8,906 nucleotides of DNA, taken from an uncultured Lachnospiraceae bacterium. Its GTDB lineage: Bacteria; Bacillota; Clostridia; Lachnospirales; Lachnospiraceae. The stretch is from positions 1 through 8,906 of the forward strand of contig CADCPL010000078.1 of the NCBI GenBank assembly GCA_902803305.1, in the 5' to 3' direction. This document shows positions 1 through 7,224 of the stretch, one piece after another. Every line of letters starts with the position of its first letter. Positions within the stretch are counted from its first letter, which is position 1. A program made the position numbers and the translations under genes. The notes beneath the pieces are model-generated. The model worked only from the letters and a program-made list of their open reading frames with translations, made no database searches and was not told where the DNA came from.

Positions 1-1020
1 CAGGCGTATAATCAGTCGACAGGCCAGTGGTACACGTTCGACGGCGGAAGCTGGGCTTCGGCATCGACCGAACTCATCGCCTACTACATGGATCCGAGGA
101 ATTTCCTTAACGACAGCGGCATATACATGTTTGAAAAGCTTGATCACAGTGAATCCCAGACCGAGAGCAGCGTAGCCAAGATGCTCACGGGAACGTTCAT
201 GAGCGGTGAGGTCACCGACACAGACGGCGGAACTTTCAAATACTCGGAGATGTTCGCAAAAGTCGGAGAAGAGACCGGCGTAAGTCCGTACCTGCTTGCG
301 GGAAGAGCGCTTCAGGAACAGGGCATAAAGGGCAGCAGCCAGAGCATTTCCGGAAATGTATCAGGCTATGAAGGATACTTTAATTACTTCAATGTGGGAG
401 CATATGCATACAGCGGAAGATCGGCTACGATAAACGGTCTTATTTATGCGCAGGGGTCGGATGACGATTACAGGCGCCCGTGGAACACAAGGGCGAGATC
501 GATTTACGGAGGAGCCAGGTATCTTGCCGACAAGTTTGTCTCCAAAGGCCAGAATACACTGTATTTCCAGAAGTTCAACGTGGTAAACAGAGAGAACACG
601 CTATACTCTCACCAGTATATGTCCAATATCCAGGCGGCTTCATCCGAGAGTTCGAGACTTCAGCTCGCATACATGGGTGACGATGAAGTCCTGACCTTCA
701 GGATACCGTATTACAGGAACATGCCGTCTTATGTATGTGAAAAGCCGGTATCGGATTCCAATCCGAATACTTATCTGGCATCACTTTCGGTAAGCGGCGG
801 AGAGCTCACGCCTGCATTTTCGGGTGTGACAGATAAGTACACGGTGACCGTACCTTCCGATCAGGAAACCGTAGAGATAAAGGCAACTCCGGTAAGTTCG
901 TCTTCATCCGTCGGAGGAACGGGAGTATATCCCATCCAGCCCGGTACCAACACCCTTTACGTCGGATGTAAGGCACAGAACGGAACCGTAAAGGCATACA
1001 CGATAACAGTCAACAGATAA
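1..1020 (+). CDS. Cell-wall beta-N-acetylglucosaminidase with C-terminal cadherin-like domain (5' truncated)
   Basis: The frame is open from base 1 with no start, so the N-terminus lies outside the window; 339 residues are visible. The motif YYMDPRNFLND near residues 29-39 and the segment LLAGRALQEQG ending at residue 108 are hallmarks of the GH73-like glucosaminidase domain of Firmicutes autolysins, which cut the glycan strand of peptidoglycan. Glu106 (window numbering) is the likely catalytic acid by analogy with that family. The region with FNYFNVGAYAYSG and YGGARYLADKFV completes the fold. Residues about 258-338 (from LASLSVSGG to TITVNR) match the cadherin-like beta-sandwich domain often appended to clostridial surface proteins, probably for wall or carbohydrate contact. 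A signal peptide is expected but lies upstream. The gene ends 27 bases before the next start with no terminator between, so the two are probably co-transcribed. The glucosaminidase call is firm; the exact substrate is not shown. Confidence 0.85.
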   Translation, partial: QAYNQSTGQWYTFDGGSWASASTELIAYYMDPRNFLNDSGIYMFEKLDHSESQTESSVAKMLTGTFMSGEVTDTDGGTFKYSEMFAKVGEETGVSPYLLAGRALQEQGIKGSSQSISGNVSGYEGYFNYFNVGAYAYSGRSATINGLIYAQGSDDDYRRPWNTRARSIYGGARYLADKFVSKGQNTLYFQKFNVVNRENTLYSHQYMSNIQAASSESSRLQLAYMGDDEVLTFRIPYYRNMPSYVCEKPVSDSNPNTYLASLSVSGGELTPAFSGVTDKYTVTVPSDQETVEIKATPVSSSSSVGGTGVYPIQPGTNTLYVGCKAQNGTVKAYTITVNR

Positions 1021-1033
1021 CAGATGAGAAACA

Positions 1034-1039
1034 GAAAGG
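1034..1039 (+). promoter_or_regulatory. Ribosome binding site that decides the start of the membrane protein gene
   Basis: GAAAGG lies 8 bases before the ATG at 1048. The in-frame ATG at 1024, eight codons earlier, has no purine-rich Shine-Dalgarno sequence in front of it. Starting at 1048 also gives a clean signal peptide beginning MRTSSR. I therefore prefer 1048. Confidence 0.6.
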
Positions 1040-1047
1040 TAATTCAA

Positions 1048-2940
1048 ATGAGAACATCTTCAAGGATCATTTTAGCGGCAGCCGTTGCAGCCGCTGCACT
1101 CATTCTCGCTCCGGTCACGGCTTTTGCCGATGACCTCACCGTCATGCCCGATAAGGAGTCATACGAGACGGGAGACAAGGTAGTGGTCACGATAGATACC
1201 GGATCAACGGACGCGGTCCCGCCGGATGTCTCGGTTGAATTCCCTGCAAACAGGCTGAATTTCGAGAACTGCTCTGTCGAATACGGCGGCGGCGGTGGCG
1301 GACTTGTGACATTTAAGGACGCCAAAGCAACGATCGAGTTCACGACGCTTTCGGGCGGGGATGCGGTAGTTACCGTTACATCAACGGGCGAGGATTCACC
1401 GGAACCCGTTACCGCATCCGCAACGATATCGGTAAACGGAGAAGACACAGCCGGACCTGATGAGGCTGTATCGACATCAACCGGCGTGAGCGCAGGGACG
1501 ATCGATATCGGAGATCAGAGAGTGATCCAGGCGGTATTTGCGGATGAGTTCATGCCCGTCCTGTTCCATAAGGAGACGGATGAATATAACGGAGTACAGA
1601 TCGAGTGCGCCAAATTTGACATGGGCGATCTTGAACTTGTTTACACTACCGATGCATCCGATTCGGACGGAAGGTTCATGATATACAATAAAACAGCCGG
1701 AAGCTTCGATGAGTTCAGGATGATACAGGGCATAGAAAATCGTTTTATCATAGTATTGTCCGACTGCGAGGGAGAGATACCCGAAGGGTATACAAAAGCG
1801 GTCCTTGACTGGAATTCGCAGACCCTTACCGCGTTTATGGAAAACAGCGTGGCCGCGGGAACGGCGCAGCCGATAGGCGGAATAGACCCGTCCGACTTTT
1901 TCCTTGTATATGCGATGAGTTCCGAAGGCAACAAGGGATGGTACAGGTATGACAAGAACGAAGGAACATATCAGAGGTTCATGATAGAATCGGGTACTTC
2001 GGGAGCAGGCAGCGAAGAAGACGAACAGTCGCAGGATCAGTCTTCGGAAGGCATACTTGACGGGATCATACCGTCTGACATACAATCCATCCTTGTCATA
2101 GCTCTTGCCACGCTTTCGCTCATATTCCTTATAGTCATGATCGTACTGGCCGTTAAGCTTCGCGGCTACGACGATTATTATGAAGATTATTACGAAGACG
2201 ACGATGAGTACCCGGATGAAGAAGAGGACGAAGAAGAGGAAGAGGAATCGGATCCGGGCCGCAGAAGAGCAGCCAAAGGAGTCACTGCAGCTACGCTCGT
2301 AGGTCGCCAGATGGCAGAAGAAGATGATGAAGATGAAGATGAAGAAGATGATGAAGACGAAGAAGACGACGATGACGAAGCGGTAGAGGACGAGGAAGAA
2401 GAGGAAGAGGAGGAAGAAGACAGGCCTCTTACCAGACGAGAGTTAAAGGAGATGAAGCGCGAAGAAAAATGGCGCCGCAAAGAAGAAAAGAAAGCCGCGA
2501 AGAGGCGTGAGCAGGGCTACGAGGAAGCCACTCCCCTTGACTGGAGTTCATTTGAAAAGAATCGCAACAATAATGCGGAAGAAGATACCAGAAGGCCCGG
2601 CAAGAGCAAGCCGCCGAAGTATATGACGGAAGATCTGACACGGAGTATGGAAGAGGAAAACGACGAGGATGATATGCCGGCAAGGAAACCTCTGCCTCCG
2701 CGCAAGAAGGTCGTAAATGTTGAAACGACCGAAGAAAAACCTCGCGTTATGCACGAAGAGGAACAGAGAGAAAAACAGAGAAGGCTCTTCGAGCAGCAGC
2801 AGAGGATAGAGGAACAGAGAAAGATCGAGGATGAGCAGCTTGAGGCAAAGAGGCAGAAAGAGCAGCAGCAATACATAGCAGGAAAGACAGAAGAACTCGA
2901 TCTTGATGAAGACTTCCAGTTTGAATTTCTGAACCTTTGA
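1048..2940 (+). CDS. Predicted type I membrane protein: cohesin-like ectodomain, one membrane span, highly charged cytoplasmic tail
   Basis: I do not recognise a named gene. The product is 630 residues from the preferred start. Residues 1-27 are a signal peptide (positive start, Ala/Leu core, likely cleavage after AFA). Residues about 28-125 resemble a bacterial cohesin-like or Ig-like beta domain, with a VTFKDAKATIEFTTL strand pattern and a six-glycine run at 80-85. Residues about 145-315 form a second extracellular region containing two similar phrases, GRFMIYNKTAGSF and KGWYRYDKNEGTY, of a type I associate with Lachnospiraceae surface proteins. Residues 348-369 are one hydrophobic span. 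The tail has acidic blocks at 375-402 and 424-458, basic stretches at 405-410 and about 459-487, a Gln/Glu/Arg-rich probable coiled coil at about 568-608, and the hydrophobic end FQFEFLNL. The stop lies 12 bases before clpC, so the two are likely co-transcribed. It could be an envelope sensor or scaffold; nothing seen indicates an enzyme. Confidence 0.8.
   Translation: MRTSSRIILAAAVAAAALILAPVTAFADDLTVMPDKESYETGDKVVVTIDTGSTDAVPPDVSVEFPANRLNFENCSVEYGGGGGGLVTFKDAKATIEFTTLSGGDAVVTVTSTGEDSPEPVTASATISVNGEDTAGPDEAVSTSTGVSAGTIDIGDQRVIQAVFADEFMPVLFHKETDEYNGVQIECAKFDMGDLELVYTTDASDSDGRFMIYNKTAGSFDEFRMIQGIENRFIIVLSDCEGEIPEGYTKAVLDWNSQTLTAFMENSVAAGTAQPIGGIDPSDFFLVYAMSSEGNKGWYRYDKNEGTYQRFMIESGTSGAGSEEDEQSQDQSSEGILDGIIPSDIQSILVIALATLSLIFLIVMIVLAVKLRGYDDYYEDYYEDDDEYPDEEEDEEEEEESDPGRRRAAKGVTAATLVGRQMAEEDDEDEDEEDDEDEEDDDDEAVEDEEEEEEEEEDRPLTRRELKEMKREEKWRRKEEKKAAKRREQGYEEATPLDWSSFEKNRNNNAEEDTRRPGKSKPPKYMTEDLTRSMEEENDEDDMPARKPLPPRKKVVNVETTEEKPRVMHEEEQREKQRRLFEQQQRIEEQRKIEDEQLEAKRQKEQQQYIAGKTEELDLDEDFQFEFLNL
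2317..2421 (+). repeat. Purine-rich GAA/GAT/GAG triplet tract encoding an Asp/Glu run
   Basis: About 105 bases built almost wholly of GAA, GAG, GAT and GAC codons, encoding residues 424-458 of the membrane protein, with only Ala-Val interrupting the acids. A shorter similar tract lies at about 2212-2249. The coding strand is strongly purine-biased. Such triplet runs can change length by replication slippage without breaking the frame. Confidence 0.75.
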
Positions 2941-2941
2941 T

Positions 2942-2946
2942 AGGAG
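2942..2946 (+). promoter_or_regulatory. Ribosome binding site of clpC
   Basis: AGGAG lies 6 bases before the clpC ATG at 2953. It begins one base after the upstream stop codon, so clpC has its own strong site but no room for a separate promoter in the intergenic gap. Confidence 0.7.
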
Positions 2947-2952
2947 ATAGTA

Positions 2953-5388
2953 ATGGCAAGAAAATACACTGAAAAAGCCTGGCTCGTTCTAGAGACGGCA
3001 AGAAAAAGGTCAGAGGAGCTCGGGCACGGATATGTGGGGACCGAGCACCTGCTCCTTGCACTGTGCGGAGGCGACGGCGGAGTGGCCGGCATGGTGCTTG
3101 CGTCAAATGAGATAAACGAAGAAAAGGTAATGAAGCTGATCGATGAGCAGATCGCGCTTCCCGGCAAGGTTGCCAGGAAAGAAAGATCGGGATTCACCCC
3201 GAAGGTTGAATCAGTACTCGATCTGGCTCAGGAGCTTGCCCGTTCGTTTGACTCGGATGAGATAGGAACGGAACATATTCTTCTTGCGATCATATCAGAC
3301 GGAGACAGCCTTGCTCTTCGTCTGATCAATACTTTGTCGGTAAATGCACAGAAGTTGTTCGCGGATACTCTTGTCGCGATGGGAGAAAATCTCGAGGATT
3401 ACAAAGAGCAGATAAGAGCTACGGCAAGGCATGCAGACAACATGCAGGGAATGCTGATCGACAGATACAGCCGTGATCTGACTGCGCTTGCCGCGGATGG
3501 AAAACTCGATCCGGTAGTGGGCCGTGAAGTCGAGATCACCAGGATGATACAGACACTGTCGAGGCGGACCAAAAACAACCCCTGCCTTATAGGAGAGCCG
3601 GGCGTGGGCAAGACTGCCATAGTGGAAGGTCTTGCACAGCGGATAGCAGACGGAACCGTTCCGGATACGGTCGCCGACAAGAGACTTTTGACGCTTGACC
3701 TGTCGGCCATGGTTGCGGGCAGTAAATACAGGGGCGAATTTGAAGAGAGGATCAAGCGCGTCATAAGCGAAGTCATATCAGAAGGAAATATACTTCTGTT
3801 CATGGATGAAGTACATACGATCATAGGGGCCGGAGGCGCCGAGGGCTCCATAGACGCCAGCAATATTTTAAAGCCGTCCCTTGCAAGAGGCGAGGTTCAG
3901 CTGATCGGGGCCACAACTTACGATGAATACAGAAAGCATATAGAAAAGGATGCGGCGCTTGAGAGGAGATTTCAGCCGATATATGTGGAGGAACCCTCGG
4001 AGGAGGATTGCATAGGTATCCTTCGCGGCATCGCACCCGCATATGAAAAGCATCACTGTGTAAAATATGATGACGATGCACTCACAGCCGCCGTCAAGCT
4101 TTCGGCCAGGTACATAAACGATCGTTTTCTTCCGGACAAAGCCATCGACCTTATCGATGAAGCAGCATCGAAGGTACGTCTGTCAATGCTTGCCGATCCG
4201 AAGGATATAAGCGATCTGAAAAAGAAACTGTCCGATGTGGAAAAAGAAGAGGAAGCATGTCTTCGCTCCAACGATATAGAAGGATTTTCCGAAAAGAAAA
4301 AAGAAGCGGTCAAGATCACAAAAGCAATTGAAAAAAAGACATCAAAGCTTCGCAACACGCCGGATCTTCGTGTGACAAAGGCGGATGTGGAGTCGATAGT
4401 CGCAACGCTTACAAAGATCCCTACAGAGAGACTGTCGGAATCCGAAAGCAGCAGACTGCTGCGTCTTGAAAAGGAACTGTCGGCTTCCGTAATAGGACAG
4501 CAGGAAGCGGTTGATGCCGTTGCAAGAGCGATAAAGAGAGGGCGTGTCGGACTGAAAGAGGCAAACAGGCCGATAGGTTCTTTCCTGTTCCTCGGCCCTA
4601 CCGGTGTCGGAAAGACCGAACTTTCCAAGACACTGGCAAGAACGCTTTTCGGGACCGAAAATGCACTGATCCGTGTCGATATGTCGGAGTATATGGAGAA
4701 GCATACCGTATCCAAGATGATAGGATCCCCTCCGGGATACGTGGGATTCGAAGAGGGCGGACAACTGTCGGAGAAGGTAAGAAGGAACCCGTATTCGGTC
4801 GTATTGTTCGATGAGATAGAAAAAGCACATCCTGATGTGTTCAACATACTCCTGCAGGTGCTTGATGACGGTCATATCACCGATTCGAACGGCAGGAAGG
4901 TCAGTTTCAAGAACACGATAATAATAATGACGAGTAATGCGGGCGCAAATAGGATAATCGATCCCAAGAAGCTCGGTTTCATCACGCAGACGGACGAAAA
5001 GAGCGAACACGAAAGAATGAGATCCGGCGTCATGGAAGAAGTCAAAAACACCTTCAAGCCCGAATTCATCAACAGGATCGATGAGATCGTGGTGTTCAGG
5101 ACACTCGATGATGAAGATCTTAAGAAGATAGTGACGATCCAGACAAAGCTCCTGTGCGAACGTGCTCTTGAGGCAAGAGGGATAAAGCTTAAGATAACGG
5201 ATTCGGCCAAGAAGCTCGTTGCCGCGAAGGGAACCGACAAAAAGTTCGGGGCAAGGCCGATAAAGAGAGCGGTACAGACGATGATAGAGGATCCTCTCTC
5301 GCTCGAGATACTTGAAGGAAAGTTTAAGGAAGGCGACATTGTAAAGGTCGGCGGAAGAAACGGTAAGATCATTTTTTCTGTGGAATAA
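2953..5388 (+). CDS. clpC: ATP-dependent Clp protease ATP-binding subunit ClpC
   Basis: An 811-residue AAA+ unfoldase of the ClpC type, close to the family's usual size. It unfolds proteins and feeds them to the ClpP peptidase in the cytoplasm. Two Clp N-terminal repeats occupy about 5-70 and 79-140. The first ATPase domain has Walker A GEPGVGKT at 214-221, Walker B LLFMDE at 281-286, and an LERRF arginine-finger region at 336-340. The short middle coiled coil at about 417-467 resembles the UVR-bearing linker of ClpC and is too short for ClpB. The second ATPase domain has Walker A GPTGVGKT at 548-555 and Walker B VVLFDE at 616-621. The loop LGF at 674-676 fits the ClpP-docking consensus. Glu31 and Glu107 align with the two phospho-arginine-binding glutamates of B. 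subtilis ClpC. ctsR, mcsA and mcsB are not upstream, and I saw no CtsR or CIRCE operator, so heat control is not evident here. Confidence 0.96.
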   Translation: MARKYTEKAWLVLETARKRSEELGHGYVGTEHLLLALCGGDGGVAGMVLASNEINEEKVMKLIDEQIALPGKVARKERSGFTPKVESVLDLAQELARSFDSDEIGTEHILLAIISDGDSLALRLINTLSVNAQKLFADTLVAMGENLEDYKEQIRATARHADNMQGMLIDRYSRDLTALAADGKLDPVVGREVEITRMIQTLSRRTKNNPCLIGEPGVGKTAIVEGLAQRIADGTVPDTVADKRLLTLDLSAMVAGSKYRGEFEERIKRVISEVISEGNILLFMDEVHTIIGAGGAEGSIDASNILKPSLARGEVQLIGATTYDEYRKHIEKDAALERRFQPIYVEEPSEEDCIGILRGIAPAYEKHHCVKYDDDALTAAVKLSARYINDRFLPDKAIDLIDEAASKVRLSMLADPKDISDLKKKLSDVEKEEEACLRSNDIEGFSEKKKEAVKITKAIEKKTSKLRNTPDLRVTKADVESIVATLTKIPTERLSESESSRLLRLEKELSASVIGQQEAVDAVARAIKRGRVGLKEANRPIGSFLFLGPTGVGKTELSKTLARTLFGTENALIRVDMSEYMEKHTVSKMIGSPPGYVGFEEGGQLSEKVRRNPYSVVLFDEIEKAHPDVFNILLQVLDDGHITDSNGRKVSFKNTIIIMTSNAGANRIIDPKKLGFITQTDEKSEHERMRSGVMEEVKNTFKPEFINRIDEIVVFRTLDDEDLKKIVTIQTKLLCERALEARGIKLKITDSAKKLVAAKGTDKKFGARPIKRAVQTMIEDPLSLEILEGKFKEGDIVKVGGRNGKIIFSVE

Positions 5389-5415
5389 TCCACCTGATTA
5401 GAATATAATGATTCT
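5376..5415. other. Overlapping small inverted repeats at the clpC stop
   Basis: GTGGA at 5380-5384 pairs with TCCAC at 5389-5393 around a four-base loop that covers the end of the clpC stop codon. AGAAT at 5400-5404 pairs with ATTCT at 5411-5415. TTCT at 5376-5379 could instead pair with AGAA at 5400-5403. No T-run follows the first stem, so it is not a standard intrinsic terminator. All stems are short. Confidence 0.3.
5381..5409 (+). promoter_or_regulatory. Possible sigma-A promoter for the small gene and radA
   Basis: A perfect TATAAT -10 hexamer lies at 5404-5409 in the gap after clpC. With a 17-base spacer, the -35 position at 5381-5386 reads TGGAAT, only 3 of 6 matches to TTGACA. Transcription would start near 5416, giving a leader of about 27 bases. 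The perfect -10 may be chance in an AT-rich gap. Confidence 0.35.
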
Positions 5416-5429
5416 GGAAGCAGATTAAT

Positions 5430-5435
5430 AGGAGG
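5430..5435 (+). promoter_or_regulatory. Ribosome binding site of the small gene
   Basis: A perfect AGGAGG lies 7 bases before the ATG at 5443. It is the strongest ribosome binding site in the window and suggests the small protein is well translated. Confidence 0.75.
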
Positions 5436-5442
5436 GACAGTT

Positions 5443-5853
5443 ATGGCAACAGTTTCTGAACTCATCCGTAAAGAGGGTGACGGCACCATAAGTTTCGGTA
5501 ATCACACGCTTGAGGCAAAGGCCAAGGTTGAGGATTTCGACGTTGCCGGTAATCTCTACAAGGTAAAGACTTTTAAAGATCTGACAAAGCTTGAGAGAGA
5601 CGGTATGTTCGTGTATGAGTCCGAGCCCGGAACGAGCGTTAACAATTTTGAGGTTACGCCGACCGGCCTGTCGTTTAACGTATGCGGCGATAAAGATGCG
5701 ATGATCACCGTCGGTCTTAAGGAAGACTGTGAATATATTGTCAGCGTCGGCGGTAACAGCATCGGAAAGATCAAGACAAACCTTGGCGGCAAGCTCAGTA
5801 TTTCGGTTGAGCTTGAAGGAAAAGGAGAAATAAACGTAAAGGTTGTAGAATAA
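5443..5853 (+). CDS. Small conserved-looking protein of unknown function between clpC and radA
   Basis: A 136-residue product with no signal peptide and no membrane span, so probably cytoplasmic. The N-terminus (MATVSELIRKEGDGTISFG) leads into a run of alternating hydrophobic and polar residues that suggests a mostly beta fold. KVKTFKDLTKLERDGMFVYES at about 40-60 and SIGKIKTNLGGKLSISVEL near the end look like the most conserved parts. Cys81 and Cys96 are the only cysteines. From memory, related Lachnospiraceae proteins are labelled 'endosialidase' in databases; nothing here supports that, since the protein is far too small for the catalytic domain and is not exported. It starts 54 bases after clpC and ends 3 bases before radA, so it is almost certainly co-transcribed with radA. 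I do not assign a function. Confidence 0.85.
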   Translation: MATVSELIRKEGDGTISFGNHTLEAKAKVEDFDVAGNLYKVKTFKDLTKLERDGMFVYESEPGTSVNNFEVTPTGLSFNVCGDKDAMITVGLKEDCEYIVSVGGNSIGKIKTNLGGKLSISVELEGKGEINVKVVE

Positions 5854-5856
5854 TCA

Positions 5857-7224
5857 ATGGCAAAAGGCAGACCTTCCACGGTGTTCTTCTGCAATGAGTG
5901 CGGATACGAATCATCCAAATGGATGGGGCAGTGTCCGGCGTGTAAGGCATGGAACACATTTGTGGAAGAGCCGGTTGTAAAGACGGCACAATCAGCCAGG
6001 ACAGGTACCAGAAAGAATGCCCCGGAGCCGATGAGTGTTTCGGCCGTCTCAGCGGAGTCGATGCAGCGGCTCGGGACGGGCATGTCTGAACTTGACAGGG
6101 TTTTGGGAGGCGGTATCGTACCGGGCTCCCTTGTTTTAGTTGGAGGGGATCCGGGTATCGGAAAATCAACGCTCCTTTTGCAGCTGTGCCGCAATCTTTC
6201 CGCCAAGGGACATAAACTGCTGTATATATCCGGGGAGGAGTCACTCGGACAGATCAAGATGCGCGCGATGCGCATGGGTGATTTTTCGGACGATCTGCTC
6301 CTTTTGTGTGAGACGGATCTGTCTGAGATCGAACAGGTCATCAGAAAACATAAACCCGAAGCCGTTGTCATAGACAGTATCCAGACAATGTATTCCGAGA
6401 GCGTTACGTCGGCTCCCGGAAGCGTTTCACAGGTCAGGGAGGCTACGAATATCCTCATGAGCATAGCCAAGAGCCTGTCTGTAACGGTGTTCATAGTCGG
6501 GCACGTGACCAAGGAAGGTACTGTCGCCGGGCCGAGGGTTCTTGAGCATATGGTAGATACCGTGCTGTATTTCGAAGGCGACAGGTTCGCGTCATACAGG
6601 ATACTTCGTGCGGTCAAGAACAGGTTCGGCTCGACAAATGAAGTGGGCGTGTTTGAAATGAGAGGTGACGGACTTGCGGAGGTTGCCGATCCGTCGCGGT
6701 TCATGCTTGACGGGCGTCCCAAAGATGCGACAGGTTCATGCGTAGTCTGCTGTATGGAAGGGACGAGACCTATACTCGTGGAAGTTCAGGCACTTGTGTG
6801 CAGGAGCGGATTCGGGATACCGAGAAGACAGGCAGCCGGAACGGATATAGCAAGGGTCAATCTGCTGATGGCCGTTCTTGAGAAGAGGATGGGCTATAAA
6901 CTCTCGGAGTGCGATGCTTATATAAATGTGGCAGGCGGCATGAAAATGAGCGAACCCGCGATAGATCTGGGGATCGCGCTTTCCGTAGTGTCGAGTTTTT
7001 GCAATACGGTCATACCCGAGGACATGGTTGTTTTCGGAGAGGTGGGCCTGTCGGGAGAAGTGCGGTCGGTATCGCTTGCGGACAGCCGGGCGGCGGAATG
7101 CCGCAAGCTCGGATTCTCCGGCATAATGATGCCGGGATCGAACGCTTCGGCGATAAAAGGGCAAAGCGATGTAAAAATTATCGCGGTAAATAATCTGGCG
7201 GATGCAATTAATGCGCTGAAATAG
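5857..7224 (+). CDS. radA: DNA repair protein RadA (Sms)
   Basis: A 455-residue protein of normal RadA length. RadA is a RecA-like ATPase and helicase that promotes branch migration and helps process recombination intermediates during repair and transformation. A four-cysteine zinc finger uses Cys12, Cys15, Cys26 and Cys29 with the typical KWMGQCPAC context. Walker A is GGDPGIGKST at 96-105 and Walker B is VVIDS at 170-174. The RadA signature KNRFGST is at 254-260. Residues about 275-455 form the Lon-protease-like domain, with GGMKMSEPAIDLGIAL and the GEVGLSGEVR motif; in RadA this domain is structural and not proteolytic. A stop codon lies two codons before the ATG, so this is the earliest possible start and it matches the family's N-terminus. 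The nearest Shine-Dalgarno-like AAAGG is 14 bases upstream, which is weak, so translation may be coupled to the small gene ending 3 bases before. Confidence 0.97.
   Translation: MAKGRPSTVFFCNECGYESSKWMGQCPACKAWNTFVEEPVVKTAQSARTGTRKNAPEPMSVSAVSAESMQRLGTGMSELDRVLGGGIVPGSLVLVGGDPGIGKSTLLLQLCRNLSAKGHKLLYISGEESLGQIKMRAMRMGDFSDDLLLLCETDLSEIEQVIRKHKPEAVVIDSIQTMYSESVTSAPGSVSQVREATNILMSIAKSLSVTVFIVGHVTKEGTVAGPRVLEHMVDTVLYFEGDRFASYRILRAVKNRFGSTNEVGVFEMRGDGLAEVADPSRFMLDGRPKDATGSCVVCCMEGTRPILVEVQALVCRSGFGIPRRQAAGTDIARVNLLMAVLEKRMGYKLSECDAYINVAGGMKMSEPAIDLGIALSVVSSFCNTVIPEDMVVFGEVGLSGEVRSVSLADSRAAECRKLGFSGIMMPGSNASAIKGQSDVKIIAVNNLADAINALK

Noticed and set aside
1024..1047. Earlier ATG at 1024 as the start of the membrane protein
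   Set aside because: It has no Shine-Dalgarno sequence, whereas the ATG at 1048 has GAAAGG at good spacing and opens a standard signal peptide.
2190..2480. Minus-strand open frame encoding almost pure serine
   Set aside because: It is the complement of the GAA/GAT/GAG tract in the membrane protein gene, has no ribosome binding site and resembles no protein.
4053..4847. Minus-strand open frame of 264 codons opposite clpC
   Set aside because: It overlaps the conserved second ATPase domain of ClpC, is rich in Ser and Phe as antisense shadows often are, and has no family signature.
5371..5393. Intrinsic terminator after clpC
   Set aside because: The T-run at 5372-5377 lies before the short stem and not after it, and the stem has only five pairs.
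5556..6722. Minus-strand open frame of 388 codons opposite the small gene and radA
   Set aside because: Both plus-strand genes are firmly supported by family motifs. The antisense frame shows no recognisable domain and spans two genes, as expected of a codon-bias shadow.
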